A stretch of DNA of 64,000 bases. It comes from Hepsetus odoe (taxonomy: Eukaryota > Chordata > Actinopteri > Characiformes > Hepsetidae). The stretch is from positions 13,799,146 through 13,863,145 of the forward strand of contig CM029387.1 in the NCBI GenBank assembly GCA_017165825.1, read 5' to 3'. Below are positions 35,663 to 48,741 of the stretch, piece by piece. The stretch's first letter is position 1; the number at the start of each line of letters is the position of its first letter. Under the pieces are notes generated by a model that saw nothing but the letters and a program-made list of their open reading frames with translations, ran no database searches and was not told where the DNA came from. The position numbers and the translations under genes are program-made.

Positions 35663-38600
35663 AAATATCTTTGCCCCTTTTTGCACATTGTAAAACACAG
35701 GTGGGTCAAAATTGACCCCAGTAAACTACTTTTTCAGAGTTCTGGCCATTTCTTTTAGATCAGGCAAGGGGTCTTCACTATGAAGCAGAGGAGCTGAGAC
35801 AGCAGTGTGTGTTGTTCCTTACCTACATTAAAATCTTCATTCACAGGTATGGCTGTACATTTTTAGCCAAACATGTATAATCAGTTTTCTTTTGCTTCTT
35901 TAAAAGCTTACAGAGAACATACTCTAATGCCATGACTAAACTTTACTGTTTTTTTAATGGAGTTTTGTATTTTTTTTTATAATATTAAATTAACAGATAT
36001 TTTTCAATAAAATATGTAGTATATAAGACTCTACATTGTTTAAGATGTTGTGTGTTTCTTGTTTAAGAAAAGTAATTATTCAGGACTGTTATCAGTCAGT
36101 GAAGCATTAAATGGGCTGTTTAATATTACAATAAAACATTTTTTGCTTATAGAATCGTTAACTGAATTTTCAACTCTTTTTAACTGGTATTTATTGTAAT
36201 CATGATGATGGTAAACTACATGAGCCATAAATGTCTTCTGTTCAGGTTCTTGGTGGTTAAACGGCCTGAAGATGAAGGCTTTGTTCACCCATACTCTGAA
36301 ATTGAGGCAAAACTACCCTCTACATTAGTGGAAGAGCTGTTTGGCATCACACTGCTTATTGGCTGTCTTAAAGACCTACCTGGAAATGTTCAGAGTGCAA
36401 TGACCATCCACCACCAGGGAAAGGTGGTGTACAATTACTAGGACATTCCATTAGAAATCGCATTTTCAAAATCTTACCCCAGATTTTATGGATTGACCCA
36501 GATGTGTTCGGTTGATGGCACTGTTTTGCACTGGAGCTACAGGGCTAAAAATTGACAAAAGTACAGATAAAAATTGGTCCTTTGGGATGGCTGCTGCCAT
36601 TATTTTCAACTTTGAACAAACTTATTTTTATTATCAATAAAAGGATGTCATATGTTGTAAGAAACCATCAAATCAAGTCTGTTAAAGAATATTTGCCATA
36701 CAAATTGCACCATACAAATTAATGTGCATGAGACTTGATTACATGTTAGTAAGTTGTCTGGTAGCCACAAACAAAACTACACTAGCTAAACATTTATTGG
36801 CTGATGATGGAAAATTTTGAACCACCACATAAGTGTAGAAAAAATTGCAAATGAGACAATGCATTTTTTTGTCAATGTCAGACTAAAAAAAGAGTAACAA
36901 AAAAAAAAAAAAAGTCACTCTGAGGTCTCTTTGCAGCTTTTCCCTCCATCCTGGCATTTGTTACACCTGCATCTAGACATTCACTGGGCTGTTCTGGAGA
37001 TATTGCATCTCTTGGGGCAGAAGACGATGGGTAAGTGCTGTTAAAAAGAGCATTCAAAAATATTATAAAGAGCAATGATTAGTCCCATGTTAATAAAACA
37101 AAAATTATTTTTTTTACTAAAAATCGAGTCCTGTCTTCAAAAGTGAGCTATTCTTGGATGCACTAGGTTATAGGAATATCAGCAATAGGTGTATTATGTG
37201 GCTCTCTATAGGTCAGGTGGTGTATGCACACCAGTTTGTGGATTTAACTGGGGAAACCCTGACCAACATCAGCCTTTTTGAAGACCATCTCAAAAACCTT
37301 TTATGTGACCTTATAGGTCTGGCTATGAACAAGTACAGCAAGGTGCGTATCTGTATAGTAAGTTTGCTTCTTTATGTCTGAACAGTTGTAAAACTGTGTT
37401 TCTAAATCATCAAATTTGCTGCAGACCGTTGAGTTGAGACTTTTTCATCATGTAATTCTGTATATTCTATAATTAACACCAGAACCCAGAACAGTGATGC
37501 AGACTTTACCTTCCTCATCAAGGAACCTACTTACATTCTAATCCTAAGGCCTTACATTAACCTTGTTTAAAACTAGTTGCATTATCCTTGTACAAAACTC
37601 CAAACATACCTTGCCTGAACAGCTTCTTTTGGGGTAATGGGTGGCATTTCCCAAACCTCTTTTGCTCATTTAGGTGAGACCTACTGAGGTATTGACCAGT
37701 CATCATTTTCACTGCCTCTGTACTAAAGAGCTATGGATCCTCCTCATTCATCTGCTGGAACACAGAAGCAAAACTCTACACACACAGGTATGTGCACAAG
37801 CACAAGTGTACATACTTTGATGAGTCAATTTATTTGGTACTTTTCCCGCAGGACAGCCACTGAGCAACTTCTTTGCACAGTAGTGACACTGGTGGTGACG
37901 TTAATATTGTCTGTGTGTGTGGTACACAGAGTAGATCACACACAGCAGTGCTGCTGCACCTCCAAAAATATCCAGCCACCTATTCCTGTGGCCAGAAAGT
38001 GATGAAAGATATGATAATAGAGAGGCATCAGATGAACTACCATCATTAACTTCCATCCATCCATTTTCTGCCGCTTGTCCCAACCGGGGTCGCGGGGGGT
38101 GCTGGTGTCCAACCCAGCGCACACAGGACGAGGACGGGGGACGCACCCTGGACAGCCCATCGCAGGGAGGAGCGGGACGGGGACGGCACCTTGCTCAAGG
38201 GTACCTCAGGGCAGCCCATTGGGACGGGATTCGAACCCCCGATCCTCCGATCATAGGGCCAACGCCCTAACCACTAGGCCACCGCCGCCCCTCATCATTA
38301 ACTTTACATCTGTAAAGTGGACCAGGATAGGTGAATCTATGAAGTGTGAAAGACTTAAAGAGGACAGTGTGTGAATACTGGGATTAAATTCCAGCAGCCC
38401 TGCTGTGGATTATCCATTCCATGTAGAACACACACAAACATTGCAATACCGTGTCAGTACTACGCTGAGAATTATCCACATTCTGTATGAATTTGCAATG
38501 AATACTGGTGTTTGGTAGATGTACTAGTTTAATGATATACTGAGTGTACTTTCTGATGCTATAAATATGTATTCTCATTGCTTTTTTTCCCTCCTCAGTC

Positions 38601-41600
38601 ATTTTGGAACTATCTGAATACACTACTGCAGGCTGTTTTACAAGGGGCACAGTCTGGTGAGCATGACCCTAGGCTATCGGCACACAGTAAGGATCAGCTG
38701 GGCTTCACATGGTGGCTCATAACACATCTTGCTGAACTCGGGATGTATAACCGCAATGGCACACTCCAGAACGAGGTATGATATTTTAATACACAATATC
38801 TAGCAGCCTTCTACCATTGCTGTTATGCACGTTGACAGTGCAGTTGTTCTTAATAACTTTCACTAAAGAGTAACACCTGCTCGAGCACTTTAAATCCTTG
38901 AGTTTTCTTTCATTATGCTTGTATTTCCTAGGTGCTTTAAAATTCTTGGCAATTCATTAACATGTTACTGTACTTATTTTGCATCTAAATTTGAAAGGAA
39001 GCACTCATGCATGTGTCTTAAGCCTGCCCACATATTGGAATATACATATAACTGTACTGTACAGTAGGTAAAATTATGATTCAAATCATATAAATGCAGT
39101 GGATTTAGAAAGTATTTGGGTACCCTTCACTTTTTCAGTTTTGTTATTTTGCAGCCTGAAATTTTAGACATTTTCTTTTTAATAAAAAAATAGTGATCGC
39201 ATTTACATAAGTAATCACTCCTTTTGCAACACCAGTTGAAATTTAGCTCAGGTAGCCCCCATTTCTCTTGATCAGTGATGTTTCTACAACAGAATTTGGA
39301 AAGATACACATCTCTATAGAAGGCCTTATAGAGGACAATGCATATCAGAATAAAAAACAAGCCATGAGGTTAAAGGAAGTGCCTGCTGAGCAGTCTGAGG
39401 TTGCAATCGAGGGAGAAGGGCTCGAGCTGCAAAGATCCTGTGTGGAAATGAGAATTCCAGAAGGACAGTCATAACTGCAGGCCTAAACCAGTGTGGGTGT
39501 TTTTCAGTTGCAGGGACTGTTAGACTGATCAGGGTTGAGGGAATGGAGCAAAGATATCCTCAGTGAAGTGTTCCACGTTCAGAGCTTCACCTTTCAACAT
39601 GACAATGACCAAAACAAAGTTTAGGTGGAGTTTAGGGACAACTCTGTAGATGTTCTAGAGTAGAGTGGAGTGGAGAGACATAAAATTTGATGGTTTCCAA
39701 TGAACCTGACTGAGCATGAGAATATTTGCTAAGAAGGGTAGAAATTCCCCTAATTCAGGTGTGCAATGCTTGTTGCGTTATACCCAAATAGACTCTAGGC
39801 TATAATTACTGACAAAGTTGCTTCAATTAAGTACTAATAAAGGGTATGCAAACGTGTGCAAATGTGATATTTCATTTTTTTCCCCTTTATAATACAAAAA
39901 TGTCTAAAATTCCATTTTCATTTTGTCATTATGGGGTACTAAGAGTAAATTAATGATAATTTAAATAATTGTAGCATCAGGCTACACCAAAACAAAATAG
40001 AAAAAGTGAAAGGGGTCTGAATTCTGTCAAAAGCCACTGTTAGATCATTCTCACTCAGCTCAACACATTTGATACCGTCTATGCTCAGTCATTTGAACCA
40101 TTTTGTGGCATTTTGTTTGCCCTTGGGCACATATGAAATCCAAAATTACTCTGTCCTTGCTCAGAGGAAGTTGAGGTCGTCTATTTGATTTGAGTCGAGT
40201 CAGAATCGTCCATAATGTATCATTTTAGCTCTTTATGCAGAAGCATCATTTATCCAGTCAAACCCAGTTTTTATGTGAGTCTACTTTAATCTTTGTTTTT
40301 AAAAAATGCTACAAGGCTTTACTTCCTTTTGAGTGAATTGTCTTTATTGATCAGTTAATTGATAAATGAGTATTTCCAATAAGGGGGAACTGGTGCTATT
40401 TTCAGGTTAAGTCATCTGAGGTATGAATTTGAAGCAAGTTGATCTAAGGACTCCTTTCTTATCTTTCAGAAACAGCTAGAAGATAATTGGAGTTTTGTGT
40501 TGGAGCTGCTAAAGTCCAGCTGTGATGTGAAGGTGAAACATCTTTTTAAATATCTTAATTCGGAAAGGGACACACATCTGGTCCTGAAAGACTTTAGGAC
40601 ATAAGCATACACAAAAGCTGGGACAGCTGACAAGAAGGTTGCCCTGGGGTACCCTTGAGCAAGGTGCCATCTCCATTACTGCTCCCAGGCGCTTTAAATA
40701 GCTGCCAATAGGGCAGCGGTGGCCCTAGTGGTTAAGGAGTTGACCCCAGGATAAGGTGGTCATGGGTTCAAATCTCATACCAGTAGGTTGGGATAAACTC
40801 TTAAATCGGATGTGTTTCAGTAAAATTAGCTCAAAGCCAGTTTAGTGGAGGGATTTGGGAGCAGATAGGTGTATTTGTGTGTTACAAATGTAATTTTAAT
40901 ATCCTTACACTCTGTGCATTTAATTTATTTATTTATTTATTTTTTTTTTAGGCTGTGGTACAAGAGGAGCAGGTGCGCATGCATGTGCACTGCTGTCTCT
41001 CTCTTAGCCTAATGTGGGGGTCCAATGCCAATGCTATAAACATATTATGGGAATACTTTAGCAAAAACCTGGTGAGTCATCACCTTGCTATCACATACAC
41101 ATTGTAACACAACATGCTTATATACACTGCCCATTAGTAGTCAGAGAATCCCTTGGTATGCTGAACCAATTCTCAATTAAATGAAAAAAGGGTTCAGGGT
41201 TATTTTGTCATTATAAACAGCTGTTTGTTAAGCTATTTACTAGATAGAGACTTCTGTCTTCTTGTTTTGGTTACTATTTTATGAGAGTCAGAGCAATATG
41301 ATGCAAATGTGACTTACTATGGTTGGAATATTGAGCTTCAAAGGCTTTTAAGGTCAAAATGTACTGTATCGTTAACAGAATGTTGCCTCTGCTTTCTGTT
41401 TGTTTCTCTTTGGATATAGAATGGATTGTTCTCTGTGCCATGGTTGGGTGTGTCAGGTTTGGGTAGCATTAGCCTTACTCCTCTGACCTTGCTGAAGCAG
41501 GCTAAAAGTTGCTGCAGCTCAGACCCACTGACATCCACCGGCCACACCCAGCTCTATCGCTCAGCTAGCTCCTTTCTCATATTCTTGCGTGTGCTGGCGC

Positions 41601-44600
41601 TGCACTTGAACCAGGAAAGTGCACCTGGAGTTCCATGGAGGCAAATCAAGGGCAGGTGAGTTGTTCATGTGAGCCAGGGAAGAGTGGAGTGATTGGTCTG
41701 TTCAGTGTTCCTCCAACTCCTCCAATTATTTATTTATTTATTTTTTACTCAGATTTGTTAGGTCCATCTATGTTTCCTAGACATTGCTACCATTCTGGTA
41801 GAATAAAGACTAGTAAATTCTTTGGGGGGGCATCCCAATACAGTTTGAGGAGAATGCACACTGGCAATTCTGAGGTTAGTTGTCAAAAGCCCCCCATAAG
41901 CTGGCTTTCTGCTGAGTGATTAAGGGAAGGGGAAGAGCTGTCTGATTCATCCAAAGAAACCAAGCACATTTGTAATCTCTTGGACAATGGCAAAGGATGG
42001 CTGTGGCATGACTTTTCTTTAGTTTCCGGTGTAATAACTGCTGTGTGTGTTTGGCTGCCTCTTTTCATCTGAGGTTTTCTTTTTGTTTTGTGTCGTCTTT
42101 TGTTCAGATTTTGGGTGTGTCTATCCCAGTATTAGTCTCTAATTTTTGCTTGAGTCCCTGTGGTGTTTTCCCTCAGCTTGCTTATTGCTTTGGACATCAG
42201 GTCAAATCAGCTCTGTCAGTGTGTTGCTGGTTTGGACTGCATTGGATTTTACATTTGCATCTGACATTGACTTTACTGTGGATTACCTGGACATTCATCA
42301 TGTGAACGCTTTCAAATAGCTTTCCCCTCAACCCACCTCACCTTCATCCCTGTGTTTTCCTCAGGGTTAGCGAGGCACAGGCTAAAGTACCCCAGTCAAG
42401 TTTTTAGTTTGGGCCTTCTGTTTGTTTCGGTTCTGATTAGCCATGTTTGATGTTCCCAATGCAACATATCAAAGCCTTCCTAAAAGGACAGAGGTGCTGG
42501 TCGCTGCTGTTTGGGATAGTTTGCAAGTTAGGGTTTTAGACTTCCATGAAGTATCATCTAAATATCTCGTGTTGAAGTCTGCACAATAACGCAGTTTGGT
42601 AGTTACTTTGCATTGCAAAAGTATTCACCCACCCCCCCCTGGCATTTTTCATGTTTTGTTACCTCACAACCTGGAATTAAAATGGATTGTTTGAGAGTTT
42701 GCACCATTTCATTTGCAGAACGTGCCTACAACTTTGAAGATGTGTTTTTTTTTCTCCAGTGAAGGTCGGGACTATTCCCGTCTCAGTTTACCCCAGAATT
42801 GAGGTCTATGAAAGCTGTAGGTAGGGGCTTTGAACGACTGTATTTCCAAAAAAAAAAAACGGTCCCACTGTTCATTCTTAAGCCTAAGATCATGTGCTGA
42901 AATATTGATCTGCCCTTAATGCTGCTTATTCATGTTACCTTTCTTTTGTCATAAACAGAAGCAGCTGTAAGCCCAAGACACTTTTCGTTACTGTAAATAA
43001 ATGTATTCAGCCTCTAGTATCTTCTGTTTCAGGTTCTCATTTATGTGAATCCTTTCCTTTCTTCACTTTATTTTTAAAAAAGGCCTTGATATATATATAT
43101 TTCTCTGGCACTGCTCCAAAATTCTCCTTGAAACTTCCATACAACCTTTTACCAAATTCTCTCCGACCTGTCTGAACAGTAACCAGGCACGATTACTGTT
43201 AATTAGAAAAATCAACTCCACCTTTTATCCTGGGTCCAGCACCTACTGCTCTTTTTAAAAACTCATTGTGTGCTATCCCTGTCTTTATTTCCCATCTAAT
43301 AAATTGTTCACTCTCCACTGTTTTCTCATTGCTGCTGTTACCCCTGACCTTCAGAAAAGGACTTTGTAAAATTATTTTGTATCCAAATCATAACTGTAGA
43401 CCTTTTCAAATTTACCTTTTATTTAAAAACTCTTTTAAAGGGTTGTAGCTGCTCAGCTGTAAAGCCATTGAGCAATTAAGTTTTTATATGAGCCATTTCA
43501 GTAAGTCATTGTGGTGGACTTGAGACTGCCCTTCTTCTACATGTCCCTAATGACCTTCTATTTAATGCTGACTCAGGTTCCCTTAGTATCCTCCTCCTCT
43601 AGGATGTAAGCTCTGCCTTTGACACTGTCAATTATGTCTTTTTGTCATTGGGCTCTTTTTCGTGGTTCACAACTTAGACAGCAATTCACTGATAGACGGC
43701 CTTTCATCTCCATATGTAGAAATAGATTGCCTCTGGTTACTGTTAAACAATGTGTCCTACAGGGATCTGTTCTTGGTCCTCTATTATTCATAGTAATATT
43801 CAATATTTATTCTTACACTCATATATTGTTAGGCACCATGGACTCAGTTTTCACTGCTATACTGAAGATACCCAAACATCCTCAAGATCACTGAAGATGA
43901 CCTCAAACATTTTAAGCAAAGTGCAGACATAGCTGTTTATTGGCTAAAAATCTCTGATCTCAATTCTCAGGTTTCAGTTTACCCAGTGCTCTTTTACCCA
44001 CAGTCCAACATCTAGGTGTTCTATATGACCCCTGACTCCCAAATCACACTTGTCAAAAATGCAATCTTTCACCATGTTTCTGCTAATCCCTTTCCTTGAA
44101 GGATACAGAAATACTTTTTCATGCTTCTTATAAACTTCCCATCTCTTCCCATCTTATTACTGTAACACTTTCATCTACACTGTGTGCACAATTTTGAGGA
44201 TTAATTTGGAATTATAAAATATGGAACATATCCAGTGCTATCACTGCAGTGCTATCTGTGCTAATGTTAATAGCCCTCAAACCTGAATGTTTTACATTTT
44301 AAAACAGTCCTGTTTGTAAATCCTCAAAATATAATTTACCAGGAACTGAAATTGTGAACATTCTCAGGGAATGCTTGTGTGCAGAATTATTATGCAACTG
44401 AAAAGCAAAACATTTGCTATCTGGCTTGTTTATTTTAATCTGTTCGACTCCAAATTTACAAACATTTCTGACCTTTTTAATAAAAATTTTTTTGAAAAAT
44501 CAGTGACCAATATAGCCATACCTGTTTGTAATAATAGTCATAATCCTTTCATTCATGGAGTCTGTCTGTTTCTTGATCTGTTGATCAACTTATTGTGCAG

Positions 44601-47600
44601 CGGTAACCACAGCCTCCAAGACAATGTTCAGAGAGGTGGACTCTTTTCTTTCCCCTTAAATCAACTGTTCTCTTCTTCTGCAACGAAGGGGGCCATGTCA
44701 TTATTCTTTTATCTTTAAGACTTTTACTGGCAAGCCATGCAGTGGAGTACTTGGATGCGATGGAGCATTGTCCTGCATAAAAATGGTTTCCTTGAAAGAT
44801 GCAGTCTTTTTCCTGTACCACTGCTTGGAGAAATTGTCTTTATCGGCATTAGATTTGAGAATAGATTTTGAGTCCATCTTCAACCCGAAAAAAGGTTAGA
44901 CTAGCACATCTTTAATAATACCAACCCATACCAGTACCCCACATCCACCTTGCTGGCTGAGTTGAAGTAGAGCTCTATGCCCATTAATGGTCCAGACACG
45001 GGCCCATCAAGCTTGAATGAACACTGAACACCATGGACTTCTGGGCTCTTCATGTAGGTTGCAGGTCTGATCTCCTTAGGCCACATCCTCCCTCATTACA
45101 CAAACACCTATCACTTGATATGCTGAAATCCAATTTTTAACAGCTTGGAGTTGGAATATATGCATGAAAATGATAAAATGGTCAAAATACTCACCTGCCT
45201 AATCATTGTGCACACAGTATAGAATATTAACCCGAGTGCAGCATGTATATAGGGTGGCGGTAGTCTAGTGGTAGGGTACTTGCCTATAGACCTATGGCTC
45301 AAGAGGTCCCAGGTTCAAATCCCACCTCCAGCACTACCACCACTGTGTCCCTGAGCAAGACCCGTAACCCTGAGTTGCTCCAGGGAGACTATCCTTGTAA
45401 TTAGGACATGGAAGTCGCTCTGGATAAGAGCGTCTGTTAAATGCTGTAAATGTATAGAACTCCGCAGTTCATTTTATCACCTTTTCCTGAAAAGTGAGAA
45501 TACATCGCTCTCATTCTCTGTAAACTTCAGTAGCTGCCCATATCATTCTATATTCCATGCAAGCTACTACTCCATTACATTTAAAGCTTTACATGGACCT
45601 GCCCCACCCTACTTCCCTGAATTTTTCCATTCCTACACACCCACCTGTTAACTGTGCTCCACTGGAATCAGGTACTCACTGTCCCTAGATTCAGGTTCGC
45701 TTCCATTAGTGGGAGATCATTTAGTGCTGCTGCCCCCAAACTCTGGAATTCCCCCTCTCAAAATCTATGTAACACATCCTGTCTTTCTATTTTCAAAACT
45801 TGCACAGTACTTTATACAGCACCTTTCTCAATTGAAAACTCAATTTTTGTTCTGTATTTTTGTAAGGTGACCTTGGATTTGAGAAAGGTGCTGTATAAAT
45901 AATATTGATTATAGTATTGATTATAGTATTGATTATAGTATGAAGTTACAAAGTGTTTTAGGTGGTCTTTTTTTTTTTTCTTTGTGGTCTGTTTTTTTAC
46001 AAGCTCTACAATTCTGCAAATTTCTCTGCATTTCATTGGAAAGATTTTTCACTCACACTTGACCTAAATTATCTAAACATCAACAAAATCCTAGTGGATG
46101 ATAAAACCCAACTAAACAAATGAAAAAGTAACTGCATTTGGTCATTTATTTATTTGAAGAAAACTATCCAATATTACATATCACTGAGTGGCAAAAGCAT
46201 GAAAACCTTTGCATTTAGTACATGTACAGTACTGTGCAAAAGTTTTAGGAAGGAATCAGAAAAATGCTGCAAACGAATGCTTTCAGAAATATAAATAATG
46301 ATTATTTTTATCAATTTAAAAAATGCAAAGTGAGCGAAGAAAAGAAAAATCTAAATCAAATCAAAATTTGGTGTTACTACCTTTTTGCCTTCAAACCAGC
46401 ATAAATTATTATAGGTACATTTACGGCATTTAGCAGACGCTTATATCCAGAGCAACTTCCACGTCCTAATTGCAGGGACAGTCGCCCTGGAGCTATTCAG
46501 GGTTAAGGGTCTTGCTCAGGGACCCATTGGTGGTAGTGCCAGATGTGGGATTCAAACCTGGGACCTCTTGAGCCATAGGTCCAGAGGCAAGTATCCTACC
46601 ACTAGACCACCGCCACCTACTATAGATACACTTGCACAAAGTCAGGGATTTTGTAGGATTATAGTCAGGTGTATGATCAACCAGTTTTACAGATGCTAAT
46701 GATAATCAGTGTCACACGTAGGTTGAAACACAGTCATGTTTGGAACAATCTACCAGCCGAGTTCCTTCAAAAACTGTGTGCAAGTGTACCTATAAGAATT
46801 GATGCTGTTTTGAAGACAAAGGGTGGTCACACCAAATATTGATTTGATTTAGATTGATCTTTTGTTCATTCACTGCATTCTGTTGATTGATGAAAATAAA
46901 TGATGAACACTTCCATTTTTGAAAGCATTCTTTGTTTACAGCATTTTTTCACACCTGCATAAAACATTTGCACAGCACTCTATATATATATATATATATA
47001 TATATTCTGATCTGATGATGTTTTAGGACATGTAATGTAGAACATTCTAAATGAGTCCCAATCTTAGAAGCAAGCAAAGCACATTGTTTCAAGACTTTTT
47101 TAATTTTTTTATTTATTTATTTTTTTTATTTTAAGTGTTCCCCAGTTTTTTTTTTTAGTGAATTAATTTATTTTATTTTTTTTTTTTTCCCTCTTTCTTT
47201 CTTGCTCTGCTGTTTTATTGCTTCCTGCCCTATCACAGCTGATTCAGTAAAGAAAGGAGTTGGTTTGAATGATTGATAATGATTTGAATCAGGTGTGTTA
47301 AAGAAAGAAATGCACTAAATATCCAGTACTGCAGATCAAAACTTTGGTTTTATAGCCTCAGAGAGGGTTTCATGATATGTCATACATTTCTAAATCTCTG
47401 GGCTATCATCACAGAGCATTTGGGGTGTGTGTGTCAGGTGAGTGTGACTGGTGTTGTGCTTTGATATGTCTCCCCTGGAGAGCTGTTGCCTCTGATGTGA
47501 GTAAGGCAACAGCAGCATGCTCTAGTGCAAAGCTGGAGCCCCCAAATCTGGAACTGTACAACATAACATTTAATAAATGTCACTGCAATGACTTTTGGCC

Positions 47601-48201
47601 TATAATATGCAAATGATTTTCGTACAATGTGTGTATACTCCCCTGGCTAAACCCTGAACAACAGTGTTTGTGTGGACTGCATCTGACCAGTGTATTTAGG
47701 GGTAGTAAATGTAAACAGAAAAAAGACAGTACCTTCTAAAATGTGTTGCTGCAGCCAGTTTGTTTGGTGTGACACAGTAAAATGGTTAATAATCAGCCTA
47801 AATAAACATCATGTGCTTAAATAATTGATTTCAGATGATTGTGGAATTATTGTAAAAGGCCTAAGTATCCTTTTCTACAAATAACATTTGTAGATGCTCT
47901 CTCTTGTGCTCCTACTCTTTTGCTCTTTGTGTGGTACGCTCTCACCTTCGATTTCTCCTGCACTCCCTCTTGGGCCCTCAACTAAGATGGGGGCAATGTT
48001 GGTTCTGTGTCTCTCAGAACCTGTGTCCATGAGGACTGGTCAGTGATATAGGAGTTCATGACTGAGAAGTTCACATTGTTTGTTTTTATTTCTGCCTGTT
48101 AGTTTGTTTAGCTGTCTATTTATTCTGGACAGCTTTTTTTCTGATGAGCAGATGCTAGAGATTCCCGGAGCCTGAACACACACTCCCTGCTGGGCTTATT
48201 A

Positions 48202-48246
<45 letters not shown>

Positions 48247-48693
48247 CTTGGCCTGGCCCAGCCTGGTTCCTGCCAGCGTCTGCTCCACAGTGGCTGGGAA
48301 ACTGAAAGCTTTCGTTAAGGCGAATTAACCACTGTGCTCATTAGCTAATTAGCCTTCATATCTGTTGTGTGTCTGAGCACGCTCCAGACAGAGGGAAATC
48401 ATTATCCGGATTTATTCCTTCCAAGATGTGCAATGCCCCCCACCGATGGAACCAGGAGTGAAATTCTGTCATGTTTGGGTTGATGGACATTTTAAGTTTT
48501 AGGGGGCTATTCAAATTCTATTTGTTTTTATTAAATGTTTAGCTCCAGCTCTCCTTAAACATCCTTGATCCAGCTAATAAATACTTTAAAGCATTTATTT
48601 ATTATTGTCTGAATAATAAATCCAGGTATGTTTAAACTCTCCAAAATGGTAGATGAATGCAACCAGAGTCAGGAGACCCTGTTTTAAACTGAG

Positions 48694-48741
<48 letters not shown>

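Noticed and set aside
47377..47616. 79-residue + frame in intron 13 as an exon
   Set aside because: No phase-compatible splice sites, and exons 13 and 14 join correctly without it.
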